Source: Aalborgiella sp043769295 (GTDB lineage Bacteria > Pseudomonadota > Gammaproteobacteria > Burkholderiales > Burkholderiaceae_C). From it: a DNA stretch of 40,616 bases. The notes under the pieces are model-generated. The model saw nothing but the letters and a program-made list of their open reading frames with translations, made no database searches and was not told where the DNA came from. Where the stretch lies: positions 1-40,616 of the forward strand of contig JAYVJL010000117.1 in the NCBI GenBank assembly GCA_043769295.1, written 5' to 3'. Position numbers and translations under genes: made by a program. Shown here one piece after another: positions 1-8,473 of the stretch (position 1 is the first letter of the stretch; the number at the start of each line of letters is the position of its first letter).

Positions 1-15
1 GTATTGGTTTAGATG

Positions 16-91
16 GGGTGCTTAGCTCAGTTGGTAGAGCGGCGCCTTTACACGGCGTAGGTCGGCGGTTCGAGCCCGTCAGCACTCACCA
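16..91 (+). tRNA. tRNA-Val, anticodon UAC
   Basis: A complete 76-nt cloverleaf. The acceptor arm GGGTGCT (16-22) pairs with AGCACTC (81-87), with one G-U pair, followed by an encoded CCA (89-91). The anticodon stem 42-46/54-58 encloses the loop TTTACAC, which puts the anticodon TAC at 49-51; it reads GUA and related valine codons. The T arm carries the usual GGTTCGAGCC. A terminator follows 30 nt downstream, so the transcript ends before ppiD. Confidence 0.96.
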
Positions 92-120
92 CCCATCCAG
101 ACATAGGCAAAAAAGTAAAC

Positions 121-150
121 AAAGGCGAACAAACTGTTCGCCTTTTTGTT
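121..150 (+). terminator. Rho-independent terminator after tRNA-Val
   Basis: Ten-base-pair stem: AAAGGCGAAC (121-130), loop AAACT, GTTCGCCTTT (136-145), then a T-rich run to 150. It separates the tRNA transcript from ppiD. The A-rich 5' side would let it work weakly on the other strand as well. Confidence 0.9.
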
Positions 151-191
151 TTCTACGGGTTAAATGATTTCACTAGTTATAAAGAGCACGT

Positions 192-2132
192 ATGTTTGAT
201 TTCATCCATAAAAACAAAAAAATCATGCAAATTTTGTTGTTTTTGCTTATCGTGCCTTCATTCGCATTGATCGGTATCGATGGCTATAACACCATGTTGA
301 ACTCAGGCGCGACTGTCGCCAAAGTCGATGGCAAAAGCATCAACCAAACTGAATGGGATGCAGCTAATAAAAACGAAATTGAAAGAATCCGCGCCGGCAA
401 TCCGGCCGTTGATGTGAAGTTGCTGGATTCGCCTGAGGTGAAGTACGCCACCCTTGAGCGCTTGGTTCGTGAGCAGGTAACGGCCGCTGCGGTGCGCGAT
501 GCACATCTGGAAACCACGGACCAGCGCCTGGCTGCTGAGCTGCAAGGCGACCCCACGATTGCTTCCTTGCGTTTGCCCGACGGAAAACTCGACACCGAGC
601 GCTACAAGTTGTTGGTGGGCAGCCAGGGTTTGACGCCAGAAATGTTTGAAGCGCGCATCCGGGCGCAGTTGTCTGCACGGCAGGTGTTCAAGGGCGTACA
701 AGCTTCTGGATTTACGCCCAACGCTGTCGTTGATGTGGCGTTGAATGCGTTTTTACAAAAACGTGAGTTGCAAGTAGCGACCTTTGATGCTGCCAGTTTT
801 TCAAGCAAAGTGATCTTGTCGGACGCGGATATTGAGACTTACTACAAAGCGAATCAGGCACTGTTCCAAGCCCCTGAGCAGGCGAATATTGAGTATGTGG
901 TGCTTGATCTGGACACCATCAAAAAAAATCTCACCGTTACCGATGAAGAGTTGAAAGGCTACTACGATCAAAATGTAGCGCGGTTTTCTGGCCAGGAAGA
1001 ACGCCGTGCAAGCCATATTTTAATTACCTCACCCCAAAGCGCTCCTGCTGCAGAGCGTGACAAAGCAAAAGCAAAAGCGCAAGGTTTATTGGATGCTGTC
1101 ATCAAGGCACCAAACACGTTTGCGGATGTCGCCAAAGCCAACTCGCAGGACCCCGGCTCAGCCGTCAACGGGGGTGATTTAGACTTTTTTGCCAAAGGCG
1201 CGATGGTTAAACCTTTTGAGGATGCGGCTTTCGCCATGAAAAAAGGCGATTTAAGTGCATTGGTGGAGTCTGATTTTGGTTTTCACATCATCAAGTTAAC
1301 AGACATCAAACCTGTCAAACAACGCAGTTTTGAAGAAGTCAAGCCTGAAATCGACCTGGAAGTCAAAAAGCAGCAAGCGCAGAAGAAATTTGCTGAAGCG
1401 GCTGAGATTTTCACCAATACGACCTATGAGCAATCTGACAGCCTGAAACCAGTTGCTGACAAGTTGAAACTTGAAGTGAAAACAGCCTCCAACGTGACAC
1501 GCAATGTCGTTGCTGGCGCATCAGGTGTTTTGGCCAACCCCAAGTTTTTAAATGCGATTTTCTCCACAGATGCGATTGAGAAAAAACGCAATACCGAGGC
1601 CTTTGAAACAGCCAGCAAACAGCTGGTATCTGGCCGTATCACACAGTACGCGGCTCCACGAACCCTGCCTTTGGCTGAGGTAAAAGATCGTGTGCGTGAA
1701 CGTCTGACCACGGTCATGAGTTTCGAGTTGGCAAAGAAAGAGGGCATCGCGAAATTGGCTGCCTGGAAAGCCGCGCCTGCATCTGCAACCCTGGCCGTTG
1801 CCGTGACGGTGTCACGCAACCAAACACAGAATCTACCACCGCAAATTGTTGAAGCTGCTTTGAAAGCCGACGCCTCAAAATTGCCTGATTTTGTAGGTGT
1901 GGAAGTGGCTGGCCGGGCTTACTATGTGGCAAAAATCAACAAAGTGCTGCCGCCAGAGGCTTCTGAAGACGCCATCTTGAAACAGGGCCGCGTGCAATAC
2001 GCACAGGCTCTGGTTGCGGCTGAAGATCAAGCGTATTACAACCTGTTGAAAGAACGTTTCAAGACGGACATCAAAGTTGAAAAACCCAAGACAAAGACGG
2101 CCCTGGGTGCGGGGGCACCTGTAACTCAATAA
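192..2132 (+). CDS. ppiD: Periplasmic folding chaperone / peptidyl-prolyl isomerase PpiD
   Basis: The 646-residue product has the PpiD layout: a short cytoplasmic N-terminus, one membrane anchor (about residues 11-30, IMQILLFLLIVPSFALIGI), a SurA/PpiD-type N-terminal chaperone region, a central parvulin domain at about 270-372, and a C-terminal helical region. The parvulin domain shows the family signatures RRASHILI, GGDLDFF and FGFHIIKLTDIKP. PpiD sits in the inner membrane facing the periplasm, where it assists folding of newly exported proteins close to the Sec translocon. The ATG at 192 is preceded only by a weak AAGAG. The gene is monocistronic: it lies between two terminators, and dnaE follows after 106 nt. 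Length is close to that of the family. Identification rests on domain order and motifs. Confidence 0.93.
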   Translation: MFDFIHKNKKIMQILLFLLIVPSFALIGIDGYNTMLNSGATVAKVDGKSINQTEWDAANKNEIERIRAGNPAVDVKLLDSPEVKYATLERLVREQVTAAAVRDAHLETTDQRLAAELQGDPTIASLRLPDGKLDTERYKLLVGSQGLTPEMFEARIRAQLSARQVFKGVQASGFTPNAVVDVALNAFLQKRELQVATFDAASFSSKVILSDADIETYYKANQALFQAPEQANIEYVVLDLDTIKKNLTVTDEELKGYYDQNVARFSGQEERRASHILITSPQSAPAAERDKAKAKAQGLLDAVIKAPNTFADVAKANSQDPGSAVNGGDLDFFAKGAMVKPFEDAAFAMKKGDLSALVESDFGFHIIKLTDIKPVKQRSFEEVKPEIDLEVKKQQAQKKFAEAAEIFTNTTYEQSDSLKPVADKLKLEVKTASNVTRNVVAGASGVLANPKFLNAIFSTDAIEKKRNTEAFETASKQLVSGRITQYAAPRTLPLAEVKDRVRERLTTVMSFELAKKEGIAKLAAWKAAPASATLAVAVTVSRNQTQNLPPQIVEAALKADASKLPDFVGVEVAGRAYYVAKINKVLPPEASEDAILKQGRVQYAQALVAAEDQAYYNLLKERFKTDIKVEKPKTKTALGAGAPVTQ

Positions 2133-2166
2133 GTGCGTGAAACGCTGGCTTGAAATTTCGTATACA

Positions 2167-2197
2167 AGTGCCCCGTTTGGGGCATTTTTGTTTTTTT
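2167..2197 (+). terminator. Rho-independent terminator after ppiD
   Basis: TGCCCC (2169-2174), loop GTTT, GGGGCA (2179-2184), followed by a long T tract to about 2197. It ends the ppiD transcript 35 nt after the stop codon and leaves dnaE to its own promoter. Confidence 0.88.
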
Positions 2198-2225
2198 GCA
2201 ACGCGAAAATGGCAGACTGATTTCC

Positions 2226-2231
2226 TACAAT
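2226..2231 (+). promoter_or_regulatory. Possible dnaE -10 box (TACAAT)
   Basis: TACAAT lies only 7 nt before the dnaE ATG at 2239. If used, transcription would start at about the A of the ATG and give a leaderless or nearly leaderless message. No good -35 hexamer is visible at the usual spacing, and no Shine-Dalgarno precedes the ATG. This is a tentative call. Confidence 0.35.
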
Positions 2232-2238
2232 ACAGACT

Positions 2239-5200
2239 ATGTTCGTACACCTGCGTCAGCACACTGAATTCTCCGTCGTTGACGGCACCAACCGCATCGG
2301 CGATACCGTGGAGGCGGCAGCCAGCGATGGCCAACCCGCGTTGGCCATCACCGATCTCAACAATCTGTTTGGTACCGTCAAGTTTTACAAAACAGCCCGC
2401 AAAGCGGGTGTCAAGCCTTTGGTGGGTGTTGAAATTTTCCTGGAAGGTCTGGGTCAAGACAGTGCAACTTTGTCCCGCATGCTGATACTGGTGCAAAACA
2501 AGCAAGGCTATTTGAATGTGTCGGAGTTGCTGACACGCGCCTGGACGCAAAACATCGTCAAAGCGCAGGCGGTTTGCAAACTAGCTTGGTTGGAAGAACT
2601 GGGTCAGGGCTTGATTGTGCTCAGTGGTGCTCAGGCGGGACCTGTGGGCCAAGCTTTGCTCCAGGGGGATGCGCAGCGGGCGGCGGACATCGCCTTGCAG
2701 CTCGCCACCTTGTTCCCGCATCGGTTCTACATGGAGTTGCAACGGGCTGGCCGTGTGGATGATGAACAGCACGTTGCTGCAGCCGTACAACTGGCCTCGC
2801 GTTTGCGGTTGCCGGTCGTGGCGACCCACCCGGTTCAGTTCACCCAGAAGGATGGCTATGACGCCCATGAAGCGCGGGTTTGTATTTCTGACGGTGAGAT
2901 ATTGGGCAACCAGCGTCGTGTGCGCAAATTTACGCGGGAACAGTATTTCAAATCACAGGCTCAAATGCAGACCTTGTTTGCTGATCTGCCCTCTGCGCTG
3001 GTCAATTCATTTGAAATTGCCAAACGTTGTAATTTGAATTTGGTATTGGGCAAGCCGCAGTTGCCGATTTTCCCGACACCCGAGGTCAATGGCCAGCATC
3101 TGTCGCCAGAGGAATATTTCCGCTATTCCTGCCACGAAGGCCTGGAGACGCGTTTGGCGCATTTGTACCCTGATGCGCAAAAACGTGATGTGCAGCGCCC
3201 TACGTATGTGGCTCGCCTGGAGTTTGAAATTGCCACCATTTTGAAAATGGGTTTTCCAGGTTACTTTCTGATCGTGGGCGACTTCATCAACTGGGCCAAA
3301 AACAACGGCTGCCCTGTCGGGCCTGGGCGGGGTTCTGGTGCCGGTTCACTGGTGGCTTATGCGCTCAAAATTACCGACTTGGACCCACTTCAGTACAACC
3401 TGCTGTTTGAGCGGTTTTTGAATCCAGAACGGGTATCCATGCCCGACTTTGATATCGACTTTTGCCAAGCCAACCGCGACCGCGTGATCGACTATGTCAA
3501 GCTCAAGTATGGGCGCGATGCTGTTAGCCAGATCGTGACCTTTGGCACCATGGCCGCGCGCGCAGCGATTCGCGATGTGGGCCGCGTGCTGGACATGAGC
3601 TACACCTTTTGCGATGGCATCAGCAAGCTGATCCCCAACAAGCCAGGCATCAGTGTCACATTGCAGTTGCCGCCGCCAGGCCGTAAAAAAGACGATAAAA
3701 CGGTTTACGCTTCAGAGGCGGAGCCGATACTGGCCGAACGCGAACGCACGGAAGACGAAGTCAAAACGCTGCTGGAACTGGCGCGCAAGCTCGAAGGCAT
3801 GACCCGCAATGTGGGTATGCACGCCGGTGGCGTGTTGATTGCACACGGTAAATTGACCGACTTTTGCCCGCTCTACCAGCAACCCGGCAGTGACTCGGCG
3901 GTGAGCCAGTTTGACAAAAACGACGTTGAAGACATCGGTTTGGTGAAGTTCGACTTTTTGGGTTTGGCGACGTTGACCATTTTGGAATTGGCACGTGTGT
4001 TCATCAGCAAAGGTCACCCGGGGCAGGAAAACTTTGCTTATGAAAACCTGCCGTTGGACGATGCGCGGGTGTACCGCTTGTTCACCGAAGGTAAAACCGA
4101 AGCCGTGTTCCAGTTTGAAAGTCGCGGCATGCAGGGCATGCTGAAGGACGCACGGCCTACGCGTCTGGAGGACTTGATCGCCCTCAATGCGCTGTACCGA
4201 CCCGGCCCGATGGACCTGATCCCGAGCTTTGTCGCACGCAAACATGGGCGTGAGGTGGTGGAGTATCCGCACCCGATGGTGGCGGAGATGTTGTCAGAGA
4301 CCTACGGCATCATGGTCTACCAAGAGCAGGTGATGCAGACGGCGCAGATTTTGGGGGGCTATTCGCTGGGCGGTGCCGACATGCTGCGCCGCGCCATGGG
4401 TAAAAAAGACGCGGATGAAATGGCCAAGCACCGCCAAATCTTCCGCGATGGCGCTGCCAAGAACAACATCCTTGAAGACAAAGCCGACGAAATATTCGAT
4501 TTGATGGAAAAGTTTGCAGGTTACGGTTTCAACAAATCGCATGCTGCTGCCTATTCTTTGTTGGCCTACCACACGGCCTGGATCAAGGTGCATTACACGG
4601 CGGAGTTCTTCTGCGCCAACATGACCATTGAGATGGGCGACACAGACAAGCTCAAAATCTTGGTTGAAGATGCGCAAAAACCCATCATGGGCAAGCCGGG
4701 CATCACCTTTGAGCCACCTGACGTGAACCGTGGTGTGTATCGTTTTGAGCCTGTGTCTGAAACAGTCATACGCTATGGTCTGGGCGCTGTCAAAGGCACG
4801 GGGCAACAAGCGGTAGAGGCGATTGTGGCGGCTCGCGAGTCTGGCGGACCATTCACCAGCTTGTTTGATTTCTGCGTTCGGGTGGAGCGCAGCAAAATCA
4901 ACAAACGCACGGTAGAAGCCTTGATCAAAGCCGGCGCCTTTGACTCCTTGCAGCTCAACCGGGCTGCGATGCTGGACTCAGTCGATCTGGCCTTTGATTT
5001 TGCCAGTGCGGCTGAAGCCAACGCGAACCAGAGCGGCTTGTTCGATATGGACGACGACAGCCATGGCTCCAGTACGCAAGAACCTGCGTTGAATGATGCA
5101 ACGCCGTGGGGCGTGAAAGAGCGCTTGACATTGGAGAAAACGGCGATTGGCTTCTACCTGTCGGGCCATTTGTTCGATGAAGTCTCACGCGAGGTGCGCC

Positions 5201-5778
5201 AGTTTGTGAAACGCAAGATTGACGACTTGATCGACTCTCGAGAACCTCAACTGCTGGCCGGCATCATCAGCGACTTTCGGGTGATCAACGGACAGCGCGG
5301 CAAGCTGGGTTTGTTCAAACTGGATGACACGTCAGCGCAAATCGACGCCACGGTGGACGATGCCTTGATGCAGGCGAACCGCAACCTGTTCAAGGAAGAT
5401 GAGCTGGTCATCGTGATGGGGGTGATCCAGGCTGATCGTTTCTCAGGCGGCAGCCCGCGTCTGAAAGTCAACCAGGTGTGGGATTTGGCCACGGCGCGTT
5501 GCCGTTTTGGCAAGTACTTGATGGTGGATGTCCAGGATAAAACCCCGGACTTGAGCCGTTTGCTACGGGAATTTCCTCCGCAAAAAATACAAACCGAACA
5601 GGGTGATGTGCTGCGTGGCATGAATGTGCGCCTGGCATTACAACGTGATGCTGAGATAGGCACGGTAAGCGCGCAGCTGCAGCTGGGTGAGGAAGGCAAG
5701 TTCTACCCCAGTGATGCGGCTTTGGCGAGTTGGATGGCACAAGCCGGTACAAGCAAAGCACAGATCATTTATGAGTAA
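2239..5778 (+). CDS. dnaE: DNA polymerase III alpha subunit (replicative polymerase)
   Basis: The 1179-residue product matches the proteobacterial DnaE1 size. An N-terminal PHP domain starts at once (FVHLRQHTEFSVVDG). The C-family polymerase palm carries the catalytic pair in MPDFDIDF (D403 and D405) and the third aspartate in VKFDFLGL (D572). A QSGLF motif at 931-935 fits the internal beta-clamp-binding motif (QxxLF), and an OB-fold region follows (about 1010-1090). It is the chain-elongating subunit of the chromosomal replicase and works with epsilon, the clamp and the loader. No intein, frameshift or missing catalytic residue is seen. The gene stands alone and converges with tolA across an 83-nt gap holding one copy of the TAGCCGGCG repeat. 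Confidence 0.97.
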   Translation: MFVHLRQHTEFSVVDGTNRIGDTVEAAASDGQPALAITDLNNLFGTVKFYKTARKAGVKPLVGVEIFLEGLGQDSATLSRMLILVQNKQGYLNVSELLTRAWTQNIVKAQAVCKLAWLEELGQGLIVLSGAQAGPVGQALLQGDAQRAADIALQLATLFPHRFYMELQRAGRVDDEQHVAAAVQLASRLRLPVVATHPVQFTQKDGYDAHEARVCISDGEILGNQRRVRKFTREQYFKSQAQMQTLFADLPSALVNSFEIAKRCNLNLVLGKPQLPIFPTPEVNGQHLSPEEYFRYSCHEGLETRLAHLYPDAQKRDVQRPTYVARLEFEIATILKMGFPGYFLIVGDFINWAKNNGCPVGPGRGSGAGSLVAYALKITDLDPLQYNLLFERFLNPERVSMPDFDIDFCQANRDRVIDYVKLKYGRDAVSQIVTFGTMAARAAIRDVGRVLDMSYTFCDGISKLIPNKPGISVTLQLPPPGRKKDDKTVYASEAEPILAERERTEDEVKTLLELARKLEGMTRNVGMHAGGVLIAHGKLTDFCPLYQQPGSDSAVSQFDKNDVEDIGLVKFDFLGLATLTILELARVFISKGHPGQENFAYENLPLDDARVYRLFTEGKTEAVFQFESRGMQGMLKDARPTRLEDLIALNALYRPGPMDLIPSFVARKHGREVVEYPHPMVAEMLSETYGIMVYQEQVMQTAQILGGYSLGGADMLRRAMGKKDADEMAKHRQIFRDGAAKNNILEDKADEIFDLMEKFAGYGFNKSHAAAYSLLAYHTAWIKVHYTAEFFCANMTIEMGDTDKLKILVEDAQKPIMGKPGITFEPPDVNRGVYRFEPVSETVIRYGLGAVKGTGQQAVEAIVAARESGGPFTSLFDFCVRVERSKINKRTVEALIKAGAFDSLQLNRAAMLDSVDLAFDFASAAEANANQSGLFDMDDDSHGSSTQEPALNDATPWGVKERLTLEKTAIGFYLSGHLFDEVSREVRQFVKRKIDDLIDSREPQLLAGIISDFRVINGQRGKLGLFKLDDTSAQIDATVDDALMQANRNLFKEDELVIVMGVIQADRFSGGSPRLKVNQVWDLATARCRFGKYLMVDVQDKTPDLSRLLREFPPQKIQTEQGDVLRGMNVRLALQRDAEIGTVSAQLQLGEEGKFYPSDAALASWMAQAGTSKAQIIYE

Positions 5779-5784
5779 AGTTCG

Positions 5785-5832
5785 CCTCTAGCCGGCGTAT
5801 TTATTGCCTAATTAGCTATAAATTATATAGCA
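5785..5832 (+). repeat. TAGCCGGCG-type palindromic repeat, copy 1 (intergenic)
   Basis: A close match to the family consensus: CCTCTAGCCGGCGTATTTAT, then TGCC, then a hairpin GCTATA (5815-5820), loop AATTA, TATAGC (5826-5831). It fills most of the gap between the convergent 3' ends of dnaE and tolA. No T tract follows the hairpin on either strand, so it is not a classic terminator, although it could protect 3' ends. Confidence 0.85.
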
Positions 5833-5861
5833 AAAAAAGATTTAAACGTGTTCAATAGATT

Positions 5862-6860
5862 TTAATCTTTGGGCCGGAAGTTGATTTCAAACGACGATGG
5901 CACGCGTCCATCCAGGTCGCGCGGCAAGATTTCTGTTTTGTCGATGGCGCGCAGAACGGCATCATCCCAGGCCTTCACGCCGCTGGATTTGATGAGCTTG
6001 CGTCCAATGATGGTCCCATCCGGCGAGGTGCGAACTTCGACTGTCGCAACGGGGTTGCCCGCAATGTCATCGGTGAAGACGATATTCGGTTTTATTTTTG
6101 CAATCACACGTCCGCCATAGCCTGCAGACGGCCCAGAGGATTGTTTGGCGGTACCGGTGGCAGATTCGCCGCCCGTGGCGCCTGCCAAGCCTGCCATGCG
6201 TTTCAATTGTGCATCGCGTCCGCTTTTGAGTGCAGCTTCTTCCTTTGCGGCCAGGGCTTCTTTGGTCTTTTTGTCCGCAGCTGTTTTCTTGGCTAGCTCG
6301 TCGGCGGCTTTTTTCGCCTCAAGCTTCGTGGCTTCTGTTTTTTTCGCGTCCAGGCGCTTTTTCTTGTCCAAGGCCGCTTGTCGCTCTGCCTCAGCTTCGG
6401 CTTCCTCCTCGGCTTTCGCTTTGGACTTGGCTTTTGCCTCTGCTTTTGCCTCTGCCTTTGTTTTTGCTTCAGCCAGAGCTTTTTTCTTTTCAAGTTTCTT
6501 TTTCTTTTCTTTTTCGATCGCGATTTGAGGATCGACCACAGGCTCAGGCGGTGGCTCAGCTACTTTGGGTGCTTTGGGTGGTTGGACTGCTGCTTGTGGG
6601 AGCTTGGGCAGAGGTTCAGGTGGCGGAGGCGGTGGCGGGGGCGGTGCTACAGGTTCCACCAGGGCGGGCGCAGCTTCTTGGGGGATGGCCGACCAGAGTT
6701 CTGCTTGCACGGGGGAAGAGATCGATTCGCGCTTCCAGTTCACGCCCCACGTCAGTGCGGCAATCAACAGTACATGCGCCAAAACGGCCAAACCAATCGC
6801 ACGCAGCCGGCCAGGTGCTGGAGGCGGCGTGAATTCGGGGCGATCAGAGGCGAGAGACAT
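5862..6860 (-). CDS. tolA: Tol-Pal system periplasmic-spanning protein TolA
   Basis: The 332-residue product has the three-part TolA build. A single N-terminal transmembrane anchor (about residues 18-40) is followed by a proline-rich stretch (about 73-88), a long Lys/Ala/Glu-rich helix (about 110-225), and a C-terminal TolA/TonB-like globular domain (about 245-332). The last contains VATVEVRTSPDGTIIGRKLI and WDDAVLRAIDKTE. TolA transmits the proton-motive-force-driven movement of TolQR to TolB/Pal at the outer membrane during cell constriction. It is the last gene of ybgC-tolQ-tolR-tolA, 33 nt after tolR. tolB and pal, which normally follow, are absent; dnaE comes in from the other side. The TonB-like C-terminus leaves a small chance of a TonB, but the long Ala/Lys helix and the operon favour TolA. 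Confidence 0.9.
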   Translation of the reverse strand: MSLASDRPEFTPPPAPGRLRAIGLAVLAHVLLIAALTWGVNWKRESISSPVQAELWSAIPQEAAPALVEPVAPPPPPPPPPEPLPKLPQAAVQPPKAPKVAEPPPEPVVDPQIAIEKEKKKKLEKKKALAEAKTKAEAKAEAKAKSKAKAEEEAEAEAERQAALDKKKRLDAKKTEATKLEAKKAADELAKKTAADKKTKEALAAKEEAALKSGRDAQLKRMAGLAGATGGESATGTAKQSSGPSAGYGGRVIAKIKPNIVFTDDIAGNPVATVEVRTSPDGTIIGRKLIKSSGVKAWDDAVLRAIDKTEILPRDLDGRVPSSFEINFRPKD

Positions 6861-6893
6861 GCGTTCGTGATTTCCTGATTCCGTATGGCGGTG

Positions 6894-7325
6894 TTATTTG
6901 TTCGCCAGCTGCACAGCCAAACCCACGCGCTGGATGCCTTCTTTTTGCAGCTTGTCCATCACTTCAACCACGGTTTCATATTTCACATTGCGGTCGGCGC
7001 TGATGACAACTGGGGTCAATGGTTTACCATTTTGTGCCTGTTTAATGGAATTTGCTATATTGGCAATGGCAATAGGAGTTGGTTTTCCAACAGTCACATC
7101 GTTTTTTAGCGTTAAGTTGCCATTCTTGTCGATGTTGATTTGAATCACCTGGTCCGGTTGCTTGTTGGCTTTGCCGATACTTGGCAGATCAATCACGCTG
7201 GGCGTGATCAAGGGTGCGGTGACCATGAAGATGATCAAGAGAACCAACATCACGTCGATAAAAGGCACCATGTTGATCTCGTTGATGGTCCGCCTGCCGC
7301 GACCCCGGGAAACGGTGGCTACCAT
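6894..7325 (-). CDS. tolR: Tol-Pal inner-membrane protein TolR (ExbD family)
   Basis: A 143-residue ExbD/TolR-family protein. It has a short basic cytoplasmic N-terminus, one transmembrane helix (about 20-40) carrying the conserved proton-pathway aspartate D24 in PFIDVMLVLLIIF, and a periplasmic domain with the typical ending (GIQRVGLAVQLANK). With TolQ it forms the proton channel that energises TolA. The start lies 2 nt after the tolQ stop, which indicates tight co-expression. ExbD is the alternative, but the tolQ-tolA context settles it. Confidence 0.93.
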   Translation of the reverse strand: MVATVSRGRGRRTINEINMVPFIDVMLVLLIIFMVTAPLITPSVIDLPSIGKANKQPDQVIQINIDKNGNLTLKNDVTVGKPTPIAIANIANSIKQAQNGKPLTPVVISADRNVKYETVVEVMDKLQKEGIQRVGLAVQLANK

Positions 7326-7327
7326 GT

Positions 7328-8014
7328 TTAAGCCGTTACTTTCGTGCTCAAATTGCGCTGCAAGATGTTGGAAAACTCTTCAATGAAGGTTTCCATTTTG
7401 ATGGCGATACGGTCAATGTCGTGTGCAAAGCGGTTGTAGGCCACCACAGCAGGGATGGCGGCAAACAAGCCGATGGCAGTGGCAACCAGTGCCTCAGCGA
7501 TGCCCGGTGCGACGGTTGACAGCGTCACCTGCGCCATGCCCGCCAGGCCGGTGAAAGAGTGCATGATGCCCCACACCGTGCCAAATAAACCCACGTAGGG
7601 CGATACCGAACCGACCGAGGCCAGAAATGACAGATTCGTTTCTACGGCATCAAGCTCACGCTGGTAGCTGGCGCGCATGGCACGGCGTGCCCCGTCGAGC
7701 AAGGCGCTGGTGTCGTCAATACGGCGTTCACGCAGTTTTTGGTATTCGCGCATGCCGCTGGCAAAAATGCGTTCCATCGGGCCGGCGTGTGGGTCGTTCT
7801 TTTTGGCTGCACTGGCCAACTCATTCAGACTGGTGCCCGACCAAAAGTCGGCTTCAAACTCTTCATTCAAGCGCTGGACGCGTTTCAATGCAAAAAACTT
7901 GCGAAAAATGGCAGCCCAGCTCGCGATAGAAATACTCATCAACAGCGCGATGACGAGTTGCACCACAAAGCTGGCATGCAGGATGAGTTGAAAGATGGAA
8001 AGGTCTTGGTTCAT
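7328..8014 (-). CDS. tolQ: Tol-Pal proton channel subunit TolQ (MotA/TolQ/ExbB family)
   Basis: A 228-residue protein of normal length. It has a transmembrane helix near the N-terminus (about 12-35), a cytoplasmic loop with basic and acidic helices, and the conserved MotA/TolQ/ExbB region FLASVGSVSPYVGLFGTVWG followed by AEALVATAIGLFAAIPAVVAYN, which forms the second and third membrane helices. It assembles the ion-conducting ring around TolR. The start codon overlaps the end of ybgC by 4 nt (ATGA), a sign of translational coupling. Confidence 0.94.
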   Translation of the reverse strand: MNQDLSIFQLILHASFVVQLVIALLMSISIASWAAIFRKFFALKRVQRLNEEFEADFWSGTSLNELASAAKKNDPHAGPMERIFASGMREYQKLRERRIDDTSALLDGARRAMRASYQRELDAVETNLSFLASVGSVSPYVGLFGTVWGIMHSFTGLAGMAQVTLSTVAPGIAEALVATAIGLFAAIPAVVAYNRFAHDIDRIAIKMETFIEEFSNILQRNLSTKVTA

Positions 8015-8472
8015 GTGGTTTGCTTGTTTGACTGTACAGCGGTCAAAAGTTCAGCAATATGCTGAGGAATTTTTGAAGGCCGCATATCCGATTGGCGGAC
8101 ACAAGCCAAGCGCACTGTCCCTTGGCAAGCCATGATGGGCATGGCGTTTGAGCCCTGTGTGGCTTGAATCCAGGCGGTTTGCAACAGTGTGATGGAGGCT
8201 TGCCCCATCTGTTTAATATGGACGGTGATATTCAAGAGGTCATCAATGCGGGCTGGGCGATGGTACTTGACACCGGCTTCACTGACCACAAACATGCAGC
8301 CATCGTTGGCTAGCAAGGTGCCCTGCTCGATACCCAAATGCCGCAACCATTCAGAGCGGGCACGTTCAAAAAACTTCAAATAATTGGCGTAATAAACAAT
8401 ACTGCCAGCATCGGTATCTTCCCAGTAGATACGAATGGGGTGCGTATAAGCAGGGGCCGTGTTGGTGCTCAT
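8011..8472 (-). CDS. ybgC: Acyl-CoA thioesterase YbgC (Tol-Pal-associated hotdog fold)
   Basis: A 153-residue single hotdog-domain thioesterase. The family signature is RIYWEDTDAGSIVYYANYLK, with the catalytic aspartate of the DTDAG segment, followed by FFERARSEWLR. YbgC hydrolyses acyl-CoA thioesters and is routinely encoded first in tol operons; its link with lipid metabolism at division is known from the family, not from this sequence. I chose the ATG at 8472, one nucleotide after the stop of the upstream aminotransferase (TGACATG). An ATG at 8496 would add eight residues and overlap that gene. The 3' end overlaps tolQ by 4 nt. Confidence 0.93.
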   Translation of the reverse strand: MSTNTAPAYTHPIRIYWEDTDAGSIVYYANYLKFFERARSEWLRHLGIEQGTLLANDGCMFVVSEAGVKYHRPARIDDLLNITVHIKQMGQASITLLQTAWIQATQGSNAMPIMACQGTVRLACVRQSDMRPSKIPQHIAELLTAVQSNKQTT

Positions 8473-8473
8473 G

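Noticed and set aside
6241..6640. Strongly repetitive purine/pyrimidine DNA considered as a microsatellite or triplex element.
   Set aside because: It is explained by the Lys/Ala/Glu helix and the poly-proline run of TolA.
7040..7085. ATAGC/GCTAT-rich stretch in tolR resembling the hairpin half of the repeat.
   Set aside because: The TAGCCGGCG core is missing and the protein region is ordinary ExbD/TolR.
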